This document shows, piece after piece, positions 21,378-31,730 of a stretch of 64,000 nt of DNA. Location of the stretch: NCBI RefSeq assembly GCF_902167145.1, contig NC_050101.1:116713789-116777788 (forward strand), in the 5' to 3' direction. How positions within the stretch are numbered: position 1 is the first letter of the stretch; each line of letters starts with the position of its first letter. The notes below the pieces were generated by a model. It saw only the letters and a list, made by a program, of their open reading frames with translations. It did not search any database and was not told the DNA's origin. This DNA is from Zea mays (lineage: Eukaryota > Streptophyta > Magnoliopsida > Poales > Poaceae). Both the position numbers and the translations under genes were made by a program.

Positions 21378-23477
21378 ATGGATACCCATAGGCCACCACA
21401 CTTCGACGGCACTAACTTCCCATATTATAGTGCTAGAATGGCTTGTTACCTAGAGGCCGTTGATCTAGGTGTTTGGAGAGTCACTCGTGACGGGATGAAA
21501 CCCCTCAAGAATCCCGAGAAACCCACCACGAGTGAGGAAAAAGAAATCCATTTAAATGCTAGAGCCAAAAATTGCTTGTATGAATCTCTTAGCATGGATA
21601 TTTTCAATCAAGTATTTACCCTGAAAACTGCTAATGAGATTTGGCTAAAATTGCATGAGCTCCATGACGGCACATCCAATGTCCATGAGCAAAAACATTG
21701 CCTAGTCTTAAATGAGTATAATTCTTTTGCTATGAAAGATGATGAGCTTGTTAGAGACATGTATTCTCGTTTGAATCTAATTATCAATGAGCTCAATTCA
21801 ATTGGCATTAATAAGCTAGGTGATGCGGACATTGTGAGGAAGATTATCTCCCTGCTACCACAACAAAGATATGGGAGCATCATCACCATCCTTCACAACA
21901 TCGAGGACTTGAGCAACATGACCCCGACCATCGTGATTGGGAAAATCGCGGCTTTTGAGATGTCGCGAAAAATGAGTCGGGGAGAGGAGCCAACTTCCTC
22001 AAGACCATATGCTTTTGCATGTGATGAAAGGAAGGGCAAAAAGAAGGCTCCCACTCCAAGTTCCTCAAGCGAAGAAGAGGAAGAAGAAGAAGAAGAAAGT
22101 GATGATGATGAAGATAATCAACCATGCACATCATCCTCCGAGGACGAAGAAACAATCCGACGCGTCGGAAAGGTAATGAGGATGATCCGCAAGATTAATC
22201 TAATGGGTGTGCCCCTGCAGGTCGAGGATCTTCTCTTTAACATTGACAGGAAAAAGCAAAGGAAGAGAGGATGCTTCGCATGTGGGGAGAAGGGCCACTT
22301 CAGGGACAACTGTCCAAATATGGCCAAACCCAAAAAGGAGAGGAGCAAAGGCAAGGCGCTAACAAGTGTTAGAACTTGGGATGATTCTTCAAGTGAAGAT
22401 GAACCTCCAAGGACGCGCAGCCACCGGTCCTTGTCACGATCATCACGGTCATCACACAAATGCCTTATGGCAAGAGGTAACAAAAGCATTCCATCCTCTA
22501 GTGATGAAAGTAGCAGTGATGATGAAGGTGAGGGAAAGCCCTCTCTAGATGAGCTTGCGGAAGCCGTAGAATTTTTCCAGGATGTTTGCACTAAGCAAAA
22601 AGCTCAACTTAAAACTTTGAAAAATAAGTTGGTTAGCTCTCAAAATGATTACAAAGGTTTGCTAGAAAAATTTGAAACTTTTGCAAACTTAAATAGTGAG
22701 CTATCAACTAAAATTGAGCTATTAGAATCTAGTGCTCCATCCACTCCTACTGATGACAACCTTATTAAAAAGAATAAAAAACTTAAGGCTAAGTTAGCTA
22801 GCTCCCAAGAAGCTATTGAAAATTTGCTAGAGAAAATGGAAATTCTTAGCATATACAATAATGAGCTAACTACTAAGCTAGAAAACATTGGTAGCACCCC
22901 AGCAGCATCTTTAGTTGAAATACCTGAAATAATTAAGAAAGGTGCTTCTACTTTCTGCTTTGATTTAATTGATGATTCTAACCCCTGCAACCAAGTCGTT
23001 GTTGAGAATATTGTTGTAGAGACATGTTCGGATGAGGTTGCAAAGGAAAATGAACAATTAAAGCAAGAAGTGGCTCGCCTTGGCAAGGCTTTGTATGACA
23101 AGAAAGGCAAAGCCAAACAAATCCGACCTCCACAGGATAACACCACTGCGGGAGTGAACAAGCCTGTAGAGGGAGAAACTGTGATTTGTAGGCTATGCCA
23201 CATGGAAGGCCACAAGTCTTTCCAATGCAAGGCGATGACCGGGGATAAACAAAAGCAAAAGCCATCAAGCAAAATCTCCAACACCTACATCAAAAAGGTG
23301 AACAAAAAGGATGCTACACCATATTTGATCAAGAAGAAAAAGAATGGAAAGGTGATAGCAATCAAGGCCAACAAGCAAGCCAACAAAGGAAAAGGGGCCA
23401 AACGCATCTGGGTGCCAAAGGAAATAATTTCATCCATGAAAAGCACCAAGAAAGTTTGGATCCCGAAAGGGAAGTGA
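21378..23477 (+). CDS. gag: Intact sirevirus gag of element D
   Basis: An uninterrupted 699-aa ORF starting MDTHRPPHFDG, 66 bases past the PBS. Residues 1-200 are the copia gag core (FPYYSARMACYLEA, then IWLKLHELHDGTS, then DADIVRKIISLLP). An acidic stretch lies at about 230-255. The CCHC knuckle CFACGEKGHFRDNC is at 299-312. A long coiled-coil-like part with repeated LxxKLxxS segments covers about 400-530. A second knuckle, CRLCHMEGHKSFQC, is at 604-617. The C-terminus has the sirevirus KxxWVPKE / KVWIPKGK pattern. Gag coats and packages RNA in cytoplasmic particles. The length matches the gag of G (761 aa). Unlike the other sireviruses no pol follows. Confidence 0.93.
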   Translation: MDTHRPPHFDGTNFPYYSARMACYLEAVDLGVWRVTRDGMKPLKNPEKPTTSEEKEIHLNARAKNCLYESLSMDIFNQVFTLKTANEIWLKLHELHDGTSNVHEQKHCLVLNEYNSFAMKDDELVRDMYSRLNLIINELNSIGINKLGDADIVRKIISLLPQQRYGSIITILHNIEDLSNMTPTIVIGKIAAFEMSRKMSRGEEPTSSRPYAFACDERKGKKKAPTPSSSSEEEEEEEEESDDDEDNQPCTSSSEDEETIRRVGKVMRMIRKINLMGVPLQVEDLLFNIDRKKQRKRGCFACGEKGHFRDNCPNMAKPKKERSKGKALTSVRTWDDSSSEDEPPRTRSHRSLSRSSRSSHKCLMARGNKSIPSSSDESSSDDEGEGKPSLDELAEAVEFFQDVCTKQKAQLKTLKNKLVSSQNDYKGLLEKFETFANLNSELSTKIELLESSAPSTPTDDNLIKKNKKLKAKLASSQEAIENLLEKMEILSIYNNELTTKLENIGSTPAASLVEIPEIIKKGASTFCFDLIDDSNPCNQVVVENIVVETCSDEVAKENEQLKQEVARLGKALYDKKGKAKQIRPPQDNTTAGVNKPVEGETVICRLCHMEGHKSFQCKAMTGDKQKQKPSSKISNTYIKKVNKKDATPYLIKKKKNGKVIAIKANKQANKGKGAKRIWVPKEIISSMKSTKKVWIPKGK

Positions 23478-24868
23478 GTGGACCAAAGGTCTCCGGGAAA
23501 TTTGGAGACTTGGCAAATTCAGGATGTATATCATGGGATACATCATATTGGATCAAGTTTATTGCCAAGTGGGTTAGTGAAAATTTTAGACCCAAATTTC
23601 CCACCCATGACTAAGGTAACTAGATTTATTGTATTTTTTGTTTTTAGATATGCATATCTATTTACCTTTTATCTAGTTTACCTTTCCTGCCTAGTATTAC
23701 ATTTGCTATGTACTTTTGTTTAAAATCAGGCATACTAGGTAAATCATATGGTAGGATTGCTTGCTTTTAATTCATATACTTAAGCAAACCTACATGGCTT
23801 AAAATGTTTATTTAAGCACGGCACATAGCTTCTATATCACTCCATAGTAAATGATGCATCAATTGAAAATTTTGATTTCTACAAGTTGTATCATTTAACT
23901 TATATGTGCCAAAGTTAGGATTATAGAAAATTTGCCCCTCTTGATATCAAATCAAAGTGCATGTGTCCTACAAGTATTCAAAACTTGTATGCACACCTTT
24001 AGGGGGAGGTTACTCTATAATCTAACACTTTGAGACTAACACCTTTTCAAGTCTATTTCATGTGATAGTCTCATTGTAAGGAAAATGAAGTCCCCGGAGA
24101 AAGACAACAATCTTCCACTGCAAAATCTCTAAGAACTCTCATGTCTCTCAAGCTCGCCATTGACTTTCAATTGGTATCTTTTGAGACTATATCCAGTATC
24201 ATTTACATGTCTTCTCCAAAATTTGATTAGACTATATTTCATATCATATGCTTCCATGTTGCTAAAAATGCATAAGTAGTTAACTCATATTCTGTTACCT
24301 ATGCATAAGGGAAGTTAGTCTTTTCAAATCATGTCTTGCACCTCTAATTTTCACATGCTTTTTCCTAAGTAGAGGATCTCTGTCAGGGGGAGTATTTCTT
24401 CATCTCTAAAAACGGGGAGAAACTTCTTTCTAAAAGAGAACACTCATTTAGGGGGAGTTCCTTTCAACTGGTATCATTCATATGGTTTATTTTAATATCC
24501 TTCTAGTGATATCATTTGATACAATTCTTGTTGAGGGCAAGGTTTTATTTACTTCCTACATGCTTTTAATGTCTTCCTTTTCGGTGGTTGATGCCAAAGG
24601 GGGAGAAGTTTAGGGACCAAAGCAATGAAAACTATATCAAACACCAAACACCACCAATTTAAAATTTTATATCTACAAATGGTTTTTCCAGTGGTTTTGG
24701 TTATTTGGTCCATAAATAGGAAGTAAGTGAATTCTGGAGTTAGGGGGAGGCTTAAGTCCATAATTTCACATTGTGGGGATAATCATGCATCTTAGCAAGT
24801 AGATTGCATATTTTAATTCAAATACTTGTATTATTTGCTTGCTTTGGTTGTGTTGTCATCAATCACCA
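23478..24868 (+). other. Non-coding region of element D between gag and 3' LTR
   Basis: There is no protease, integrase, RT or RNase H motif. It has at least five AGGGGGAG tracts before the terminal one (near 24000, 24385, 24452, 24598 and 24741), the multiple polypurine tracts known from sireviruses. ATTGGTATC-like phrases recur. Confidence 0.7.
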
Positions 24869-24881
24869 AAAAGGGGGAGAT
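24869..24881 (+). other. Polypurine tract of element D
   Basis: AAAGGGGGAGAT immediately before the 3' LTR; plus-strand primer site for reverse transcription. Confidence 0.8.
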
Positions 24882-26267
24882 TGTAAGGAAAATGGACCCC
24901 GACCATTTGGCTAATTGAGTTTTGGTGTTTGATGATTAACACAACCTGTGGACTAATATGTTTGCCAGAGTTTATAATTATAGTTCACAGGATGCAAAGA
25001 GAATTGGACCAAGGCAATGGGGATGCAACACCTCAAAAGAAGACATAAAAAGATGCATAGAAGTCCAATACTCAAGAACAAAATCAGCGAAGAAATCCAA
25101 GATGAGGGCTGTCAGCCAGCGCCTGGTGGTGCACCGGACATTGATGTCCGGTGTGCACCGGACTGTCCGGTGTGGCACCGGATAGTCTGCGCAGAGAGGC
25201 CACAGACAGGCGCTCTCTGGCTGTAGCACCGGAGTACCGGACTGTCCGGTGTGCCACGGGCAGACGGCAACGGTCGGATCCAACGGTCGACTGCTACAGG
25301 CGCCAACGGTCGGCTGACGTGGCGTGCACCGGACATTGCACAGTAGATGTCCAGTGGTGCACCGGACTGTCCGGTGCACCCGACGACAGAAAGCTGCTGC
25401 TTTCTGTCCAACGGCTAGTTTGGGGTGTGGAGGCTATAAATACCACCCCAACCGGCCATTCTCAAGTGTGGGAGCCCAAGCAACATACCAAGACACATAG
25501 TGCATATTTCCAAGTGCTCAAACACCCAAGTGCTTAATAGAATCACTCGGTGATTAGCGTAGGTGCTTTGCGAAGTGCTTAGGTTAGTTAGACCGCTTTA
25601 GCGCTTGCTCTAGGTGAACCCTAGTTAGTTGAGTGAGTTTTGTAAAACCACACAACCCCTCGGCTCTTGCGTGAGCCGTTGTAATTGTACTGAGTGGGGC
25701 GAGAGTCTTGCGAGACCGTGACAACCGCGTTTGTGTCACGGCCGCCACCGTGTACCAGAGGGAACGAGGCCCACGGCATTTCGGCTGGAAGCTCGATAGT
25801 GGAGACGGCGGGGAGCGTCCGAGAGGAGTCGGAAGCGTAGCACCACTTGCGCGTAGAGAAGGCCCGCGACTCTCTACGGAGTTACTCGACCGTGGTGCTT
25901 GGACCTCGCGTGGGCTTCCCTTTGCGTAGGGGCACCAACGAGGATTAGTTGGGACCTTGCGTGGTTCCGGATACCTCGGTAAAAATACCGGCGTCATCCA
26001 CGATAGTTTGCTTCTCTACTTAGCTCTTTACATTCCGCATTTATATTAAGCATTTAAGTTTCAATCTTGTAGTCATACTTATTTAGTGTAGATTGAAACT
26101 TAGCCTTTGCGGTAGAGATAGCAACACTTAGACAAAACCTAGTTTGCACATTCTAGTTTTGATTATTTGCATAGGTTTTGCTCTAGGGATTTAATTGTGG
26201 CCTAGTTTAGTAAAAGTTTTAGAAGTCCTAATTCACCCCCCCTCTTAGGCGTCACCCGTTTCCTACA
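24882..26267 (+). repeat. 3' LTR of element D
   Basis: 1386 bp. Palindromes lie at 25128-25378, arranged differently from the 5' copy: one palindrome is added near 25157 and one lost near 25230. TATAAAT is at 25435-25441. It ends TTTCCTACA. Confidence 0.93.
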
Positions 26268-26272
26268 TCTTC

Positions 26273-28240
26273 AACAAATCATCGGGTTTGGTTGAAGTCT
26301 CTAGCAACGTTGTATTTGATGAGACTAATGGCTCTCCAAGAGAGCAAGTTGATCTTGATGACATAGATGAGGATGAAGTTCTGACGGCCACAATACACAC
26401 GATGGTGATAGGCGATGTGCGACCATAGGAATTGCATGAACAAGATCAACCATCTTCCTCTACAATAATGCATCCCTCAACTCAATACAGTGAACAGGTA
26501 CCTCAAGAAGAGTGGCAGGATCAAGGGGGAGCACAGGAAGAACAAGTAATGGAGGAAGAAGCACCACGAGTCCCTCCAACTCAAGTTCGAGCATCGATCC
26601 AAAGACATCACCCCGTCGATCAGATTCTGTGTGACATCAGCAAGGGAGTAACTACTCGCTCACGATTAGGCAATTTTTGTGAGCATTACTTGTTTGTCTC
26701 TTCTATTGAGCCTTTCAGGGTAGAAGAGGCCTTGCAGGATCCAGACTGGGTGTTGGCCATGCAGGAAGAGCTCAACAACTTCAAGAGAAATGAAGTCTGG
26801 AGCCTGGTGCCACGTCCAAAGCAAAACATTGTGGGAACCAAGTGGGTGTTCCGCAACAAGCAAGACGAGCACGGGGTGGTGACAAGAAACAAGGCTCGAC
26901 TTGTGGCAAAAGGTTATGCCCAAGTTGCAGGTTTGGATTTCAAGGAGACTTTTGCTCCTGTGGCTAGGTTAGAGTCTATTCGAATATTATTAGCCTATGC
27001 CGCTCACCATTCTTTTAGGCTATTCCAAATGGACGTCAAGAGCGCCTTCCTCAACGGGCCAATCAAGGAGGAGGTATACGTGGAACAACCCCCTGGCTTT
27101 GAGGATGACAGGTACCCCGACCATGTGTATAAGCTCTCTAAGGCGCTCTATGGACTTAAGCAAGCCCCAAGAGCATGGTATGAATGCCTTAGAGATTTCC
27201 TTATTTCTAATGCTTTCAAGGTTGGGAAAGCCGATCCCACTCTTTTCGCAAAGACTTGCAATGGTGATCTTTTTGTTTGCCAAATTTATGTCGATGACAT
27301 AATATTTGGTTCTACTAATCAAAAGTCTTATGAGGAGTTTAGCAGGGTGATGACGCAAAAGTTTGAAATGTCGATGATGGGTGAGTTGACATATTTCCTT
27401 GGATTCCAAGTGAAGCAACTCAAGGACGACACTTTCATCTCCCAAATGAAGTACACTCAGCATCTTCTCAAGAGGTTTGGGATGAAGGACGCCAAGCCCA
27501 TGAAGACACCAATGGGAACTGACGGGCACATTGACCTCAACAAAGGAGGTAAGTCCGTTGATCAAAAGGCATACCGGTCTATGATAGGTTCATTACTTTA
27601 TCTTTGTGCTAGTAGTCCGGACATTATGCTTAGTGTATGCATGTGTGCTAGATATCAATCCGACCCTAAGGAATGTCACCTTGTGGTCGTTAAGCGAATT
27701 CTTAGGTATTTAGTTTCTACGCCTTGCTTCAGAATCTGGTATCCAAAGGGCTCTACCTTTGACTTGATTGGATACTCAGACTCCGATTATGCTGGGTGCA
27801 AGGTCGATAGGAAGAGTACATCAGGGACGTGCCAATTTCTAGGAAGGTCCCTGGTGTCCTGGAGTTCGAAGAAACAAACATCTGTTGCCCTATCCATCGC
27901 TGAGGCTGAGTACGTTGCCGCAGGACAGTGTTGCGCGTAACTACTTTGGATGAGGCAAACCCTCTGGGACTTTGGCTACAATCTGAGCAAAGTCCCACTC
28001 CTATGTGACAATGAGAGTGCAATCCGCTTGGCGGATAATCCTGTTGAACACAATCGCACTAAGCACATAGACATTCGGCATCACTTCCTGAGAGACCACC
28101 AGCAAAAGGGAGATATCGATGTGTATCACATTAGCATCGAGAACCAGCTAGCCGATATCTTTACTAAGCCTTTAGATGAGAAAAGGTTCTGCATGTTGCG
28201 TAGTGAGCTAAATGTCTTAGATCCGCATAACTTGGATTGA
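26273..28240 (+). pseudogene. pol: Pol of element B, C-terminal part: RT and RNase H, broken
   Basis: It resumes after the D insertion with the post-integrase segment (SSGLVEVSSNVVFDE). A stop (TAG) lies at 26427-26429. From 26432 there are 502 codons containing the whole [27 protein letters not shown] with the first catalytic Asp, and [10 protein letters not shown] with the Asp pair near 27290. RNase H starts (YSDSDYAG near 27775) and is cut by one TAA at 27938-27940, at a place where A and E have CAA (Gln). After it the frame stays open through LLCDNESA and DIFTKPLDE to the stop at 28240. Confidence 0.9.
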
Positions 28241-29006
28241 TCTATAGCATACATGTGTTCTATGCCTTTGATCATGTTACTTTATGCATTTAAGTCAGTT
28301 ATTGTTCATTTATGTGCTCAAGTTGTACAAGTCTCTCCAGACCTCACAAGTCCGTATGCAGATGTGCACATGTTTAGGGGAAGATGTGCTACAACTTGAT
28401 CCCTTTGAGACTAATTTGTTTGTTGAGTACACTTGATGTAGTCTCGAAGGTACATTGAAAGGGAAAGTGAACTTGGACGATGCAAAGACTTCCATTGCAC
28501 TCCGGTATTAGTGTATTTAATTCCAAATTCATACTTATGCTCTCATTGCCTTTTGCTCTTAATTGACATTTTTGGTAAGGCAATGGGGTAAGGGCCAAAC
28601 ATGATCCCGTTTTGGTGCTTAATGCCAAAGGGGGAGAAATAAAGGCCAAAGCAAATGGATCAGCCAACCACTTGTGAATTTTGAAAACAATAGAGTTAAA
28701 ATTTGTGTTTTGTCCAAAATACTCTTATTGCAAAATTTGCTCTCTTATGGGGAAGAATTTTAATTATGGGAAAAAGGGGGAGTTTTTGGCACTTGATCAA
28801 TTTTACTCTTGGAATATCTCTCTATTTGCCCAAACAAGTGTGTTAACTTAGAGATAGGAAAAAGAATTTGATTTTCAAAAACAAACCAAGTGGTGGCAAA
28901 GAGTGATTCAAATATGCCAAATCTTCAGCAAAAACAATTTGGTCTTCATTTGCATTGATGTTGCACTTCTTTTTGTTGCTTTTTGATGTGTTGGCATAAA
29001 TCACCA
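28241..29006 (+). other. Non-coding region of element B before the 3' LTR
   Basis: Contains purine tracts (AGGGGAAG near 28375, AGGGGGAG near 28629 and 28770) and the phrase TTTGAGACTAAT shared with D and F. No ORF is supported. Confidence 0.65.
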
Positions 29007-29019
29007 AAAAGGGGGAGAT
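29007..29019 (+). other. Polypurine tract of element B
   Basis: AAAAGGGGGAGAT directly before the 3' LTR. Confidence 0.8.
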
Positions 29020-30345
29020 TGAAAGGGAAATGTGGCCTTGGGCCATTTCTATAATGTTTTGGTGATTAAATATCCAACACAATTGATTAAGTTCTTATGT
29101 GCTAAACAAAGAGAGAAATACAAATCATATTACAAGGTATGTTTCTAGACTTAATACATTGTTTTTTAATACTAATCTGTTTATCTAAGTACTAGAAACA
29201 GTGCCAAGAAAAGGAGTTTGCAATTGAAGAAGAGATGGCTATGTACAGCCAACTCTAGCTCGGCCTGGCACACCGGACTGTCCGGTGGTGCACCGGACAG
29301 TGTCCGGTGCCCCAGGCTGGTCGACGGTGAACTAGCCGCTCTCGGGAAACGACGGAGTTGTACGACTATAATTCACCGGACTGTCCGGTGAGTCATCTGC
29401 GACGAACTCGTCGCTCTCGGGAAAAGAGAAAGGCGGTGTGGCTATAATTCACCGGACTGTTCGGTGAGCCAACAGCGCCAGCGCCAACGGTCGTCCGCGC
29501 AATCAACGCACGACATGTGGCCCGCTCCAACGGTCGGCTGGGTGCACCGGACTGTCCGGTGTGCATCGGACAATGTCCGGTGTGCCAACCAGCCCCGAGG
29601 AGCAACGGTCGGATGCGCCCGATATGGAAGGAGATCGCGCACCGAACAAGATACAGTGGCTATCCGGTGGCGCATCGGACTATCCGGTGCGCCACTTGAC
29701 AGAAGGCAAGGATAGCCTTCCTTGTTGATCTCCAACGGTTCCTAGCTGCCTTGGGGCTATAAAAGGGACCCCTAGGCGCATGGAGCAGCACACCCAAGCA
29801 TTCTCCAAACATACTAAGACATCCAGACTCCGCCTCCACGCATTTGATTCATAGTGTTAGTGATTTGAGCTCCCTTCGAGTTGTGAACTCCCTGTGCTGT
29901 GCTTTGAGCTCAAGTCTTGACTTGTGTGTGTGTGTGCTGCGGATTGAATCTTGTGTGTGTTGCTTTTCCCTCCCTTACTTCTGTGTTTCTTTTGTGATCA
30001 TCACTGTAAGGGCGAGAGGCTCCAAATTGTGGAGATTCCTCGCAAACGGGAAAACACTCTAAAGGAAAAGACTGTGGTATTCAAGTTGATCATCGGATCA
30101 CTTGAAAGGGGTTGAGTGCAACCCTCGTCCATTGGGACACCACAACATGGAAGTAGGCAAGTGTTACTTGGCCGAACCACAGGATAAAAATCATGTGTCT
30201 CGTGTGTTGCTTCTTGTGATTGCTTTGTTCGCACGAGCGTGTTCCATAGTCACTTGATTTCACTAACTCCTTAACAATCAAGTTTGAGGCTATTTAGTGT
30301 TTAATTTTACAGGATCACCTATTCACACCCCTCTAGGTGCTCTCA
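29020..30345 (+). repeat. 3' LTR of element B
   Basis: 1326 bp, TGAAAGGGAAATGTGG...GGTGCTCTCA. Palindromes lie at 29270-29695 and TATAAAA at 29758-29764. It is the complete copy, and it shows which part of the 5' LTR was lost. Confidence 0.92.
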
Positions 30346-30350
30346 GATAG

Positions 30351-31730
30351 TGACAGGGACAACAATAAGAGAGGGAAGAAAAAGGAGAAGAAGAGATACT
30401 ACAAGAAGAAGGGCGGCGATGCCCACGTGTGTCGGGAATGGGACTCCGACGAGAGCATCACTGACTCCTCCGACGAGGATGCCGCTAACATCACCGTAAA
30501 ACAGGGGTCTCCTCTTCCCCAACGTCGTCCACAAGTGCCTCGTGGCAAAGGACGGTAAAAAGAAGAAGGTAAAATCTAGAGCCTCCACTAAATATACAAC
30601 ATCTAGTGATGAGGGTAGCTCTAGTGAAGATGAGGATGATTTGCTTAGTCTTTTGCCAACTTAACATGCAACAAAAGGAAAAATTAAATGAATTAATAGG
30701 TGCCATTCATGAGAAGGATGAACTCTTGGATAGCCAAGAGGAATTCCTTATTAAGGAAAATAAAAAGCATGTTAAGGTAAAGAATGCTTACGCTCAGGAG
30801 ATAGAAAAATGTGAAAACTTGACTAAGGATCTTAGCATTTGCCATGACACCATTTCCAACCTTAGAACTGAGAATGTTAATTTGATTGCTAAGGTCGAAA
30901 AATCAAATGTTTGTCATGATTCAATTGTCAATCTTAAACATGAAAATGCTAGTTTAATTGCTAAGATTGATAAATTGAATGAATCAATTGTCAGCCTTAA
31001 AACTGAGAATGATAAATTAATTTCTAAGGCTAAAGATTTGAATGTTTGCAATATTTCTATTTCCAATCTTAGAAATGAGAATGCCATGTTACATGCTAAG
31101 ATTGATGAATTAAATGCTTGCAAACCTTCTACATCTAGTGTTGATCATGTTACTATTTGTACTAGATGTAGAGATATTAATGTTAATGTTATCCATGATC
31201 ACCTAGCTTTAATTAAACAACAAAATGATCACATAGCTCAACTTACTGCTAAAATTAATGAGCATGAAATTGAAAATGAAAAATTTAAATTTGCTAGGAG
31301 CATGCTCTATAATGCCCCTAAGAAATTGTCCAACTTTGTTAAGGGCAAGGCTCCCATGGCTCAGGATAACGAGAGTTACATTTTATATCCTACTGGTTAT
31401 CCTGAGCACAAGATTAGGAGAATTCATGCTAGGAAAGCTCATAATGTTACTCACCATGCTTTTATGTATAAGAATGAGGCTTCTAGCTCTAGGCAATCAA
31501 CCCATGTTAAATTGCCTAAAAAGAAAACTCCTATTGCATCAAATGAGCCAATTATTTCATTTAAGACTTTTGATGTATCTTATATTTTAACTAACAAATC
31601 AGGTAAAGTAGTTGCCAAATATGTTGGGGCCAAACATAAGGGATCAAAGACTTGTGTTTGGGTACCCAAGGTGCTTGTTTCTAATGTGAAAGGACCCAAG
31701 ACCGTTTGGGTACCTAAGAACAAGGCCTAA
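30351..31730 (+). pseudogene. gag: Gag of element A, C-terminal part, broken
   Basis: Continues gag after the B insertion: basic KKEKK run, then GGDAHVCREWDSDES and a Ser/Asp-rich region. Frameshifts lie near 30500 and 30650, and a TAA at 30662-30664 in the older frame. From about 30665 the frame stays open to 31730. It carries a long coiled coil with repeated 'SxLxxEN' units (about 30670-31120), then a Cys pair region TICTRCRD. It ends with the sirevirus pattern VWVPKVL...KTVWVPKNKA. Its length and order match the gag of E. Confidence 0.85.

Larger units (their letters stand above)
19909..26267 (+). mobile_element. Element D: gag-only non-autonomous sirevirus
   Basis: LTRs at 19909-21297 and 24882-26267, TSD TCTTC at 19904-19908 and 26268-26272. 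It has a PBS at 21300, an intact gag at 21378-23477 and a purine tract before the 3' LTR. Between gag and the 3' LTR there are only 1.4 kb and no pol motif in any frame. The LTRs differ mostly in the palindrome region. The element can supply its own gag but needs pol from a relative. Confidence 0.92.
13382..30345 (+). mobile_element. Element B: defective sirevirus inside gag of A
   Basis: Starts TGAAAGGGAAATGTG and ends GGTGCTCTCA, with TSD GATAG at 13377-13381 and 30346-30350. Its own parts are 13382-13939, 18514-19908 and 26273-30345 (6026 bp). Solo LTR C sits in its 5' LTR and element D in its integrase. The 5' LTR is joined at 18826/18827 directly to pol. The R/U5 end, PBS, all of gag and the protease are deleted. 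Confidence 0.92.
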
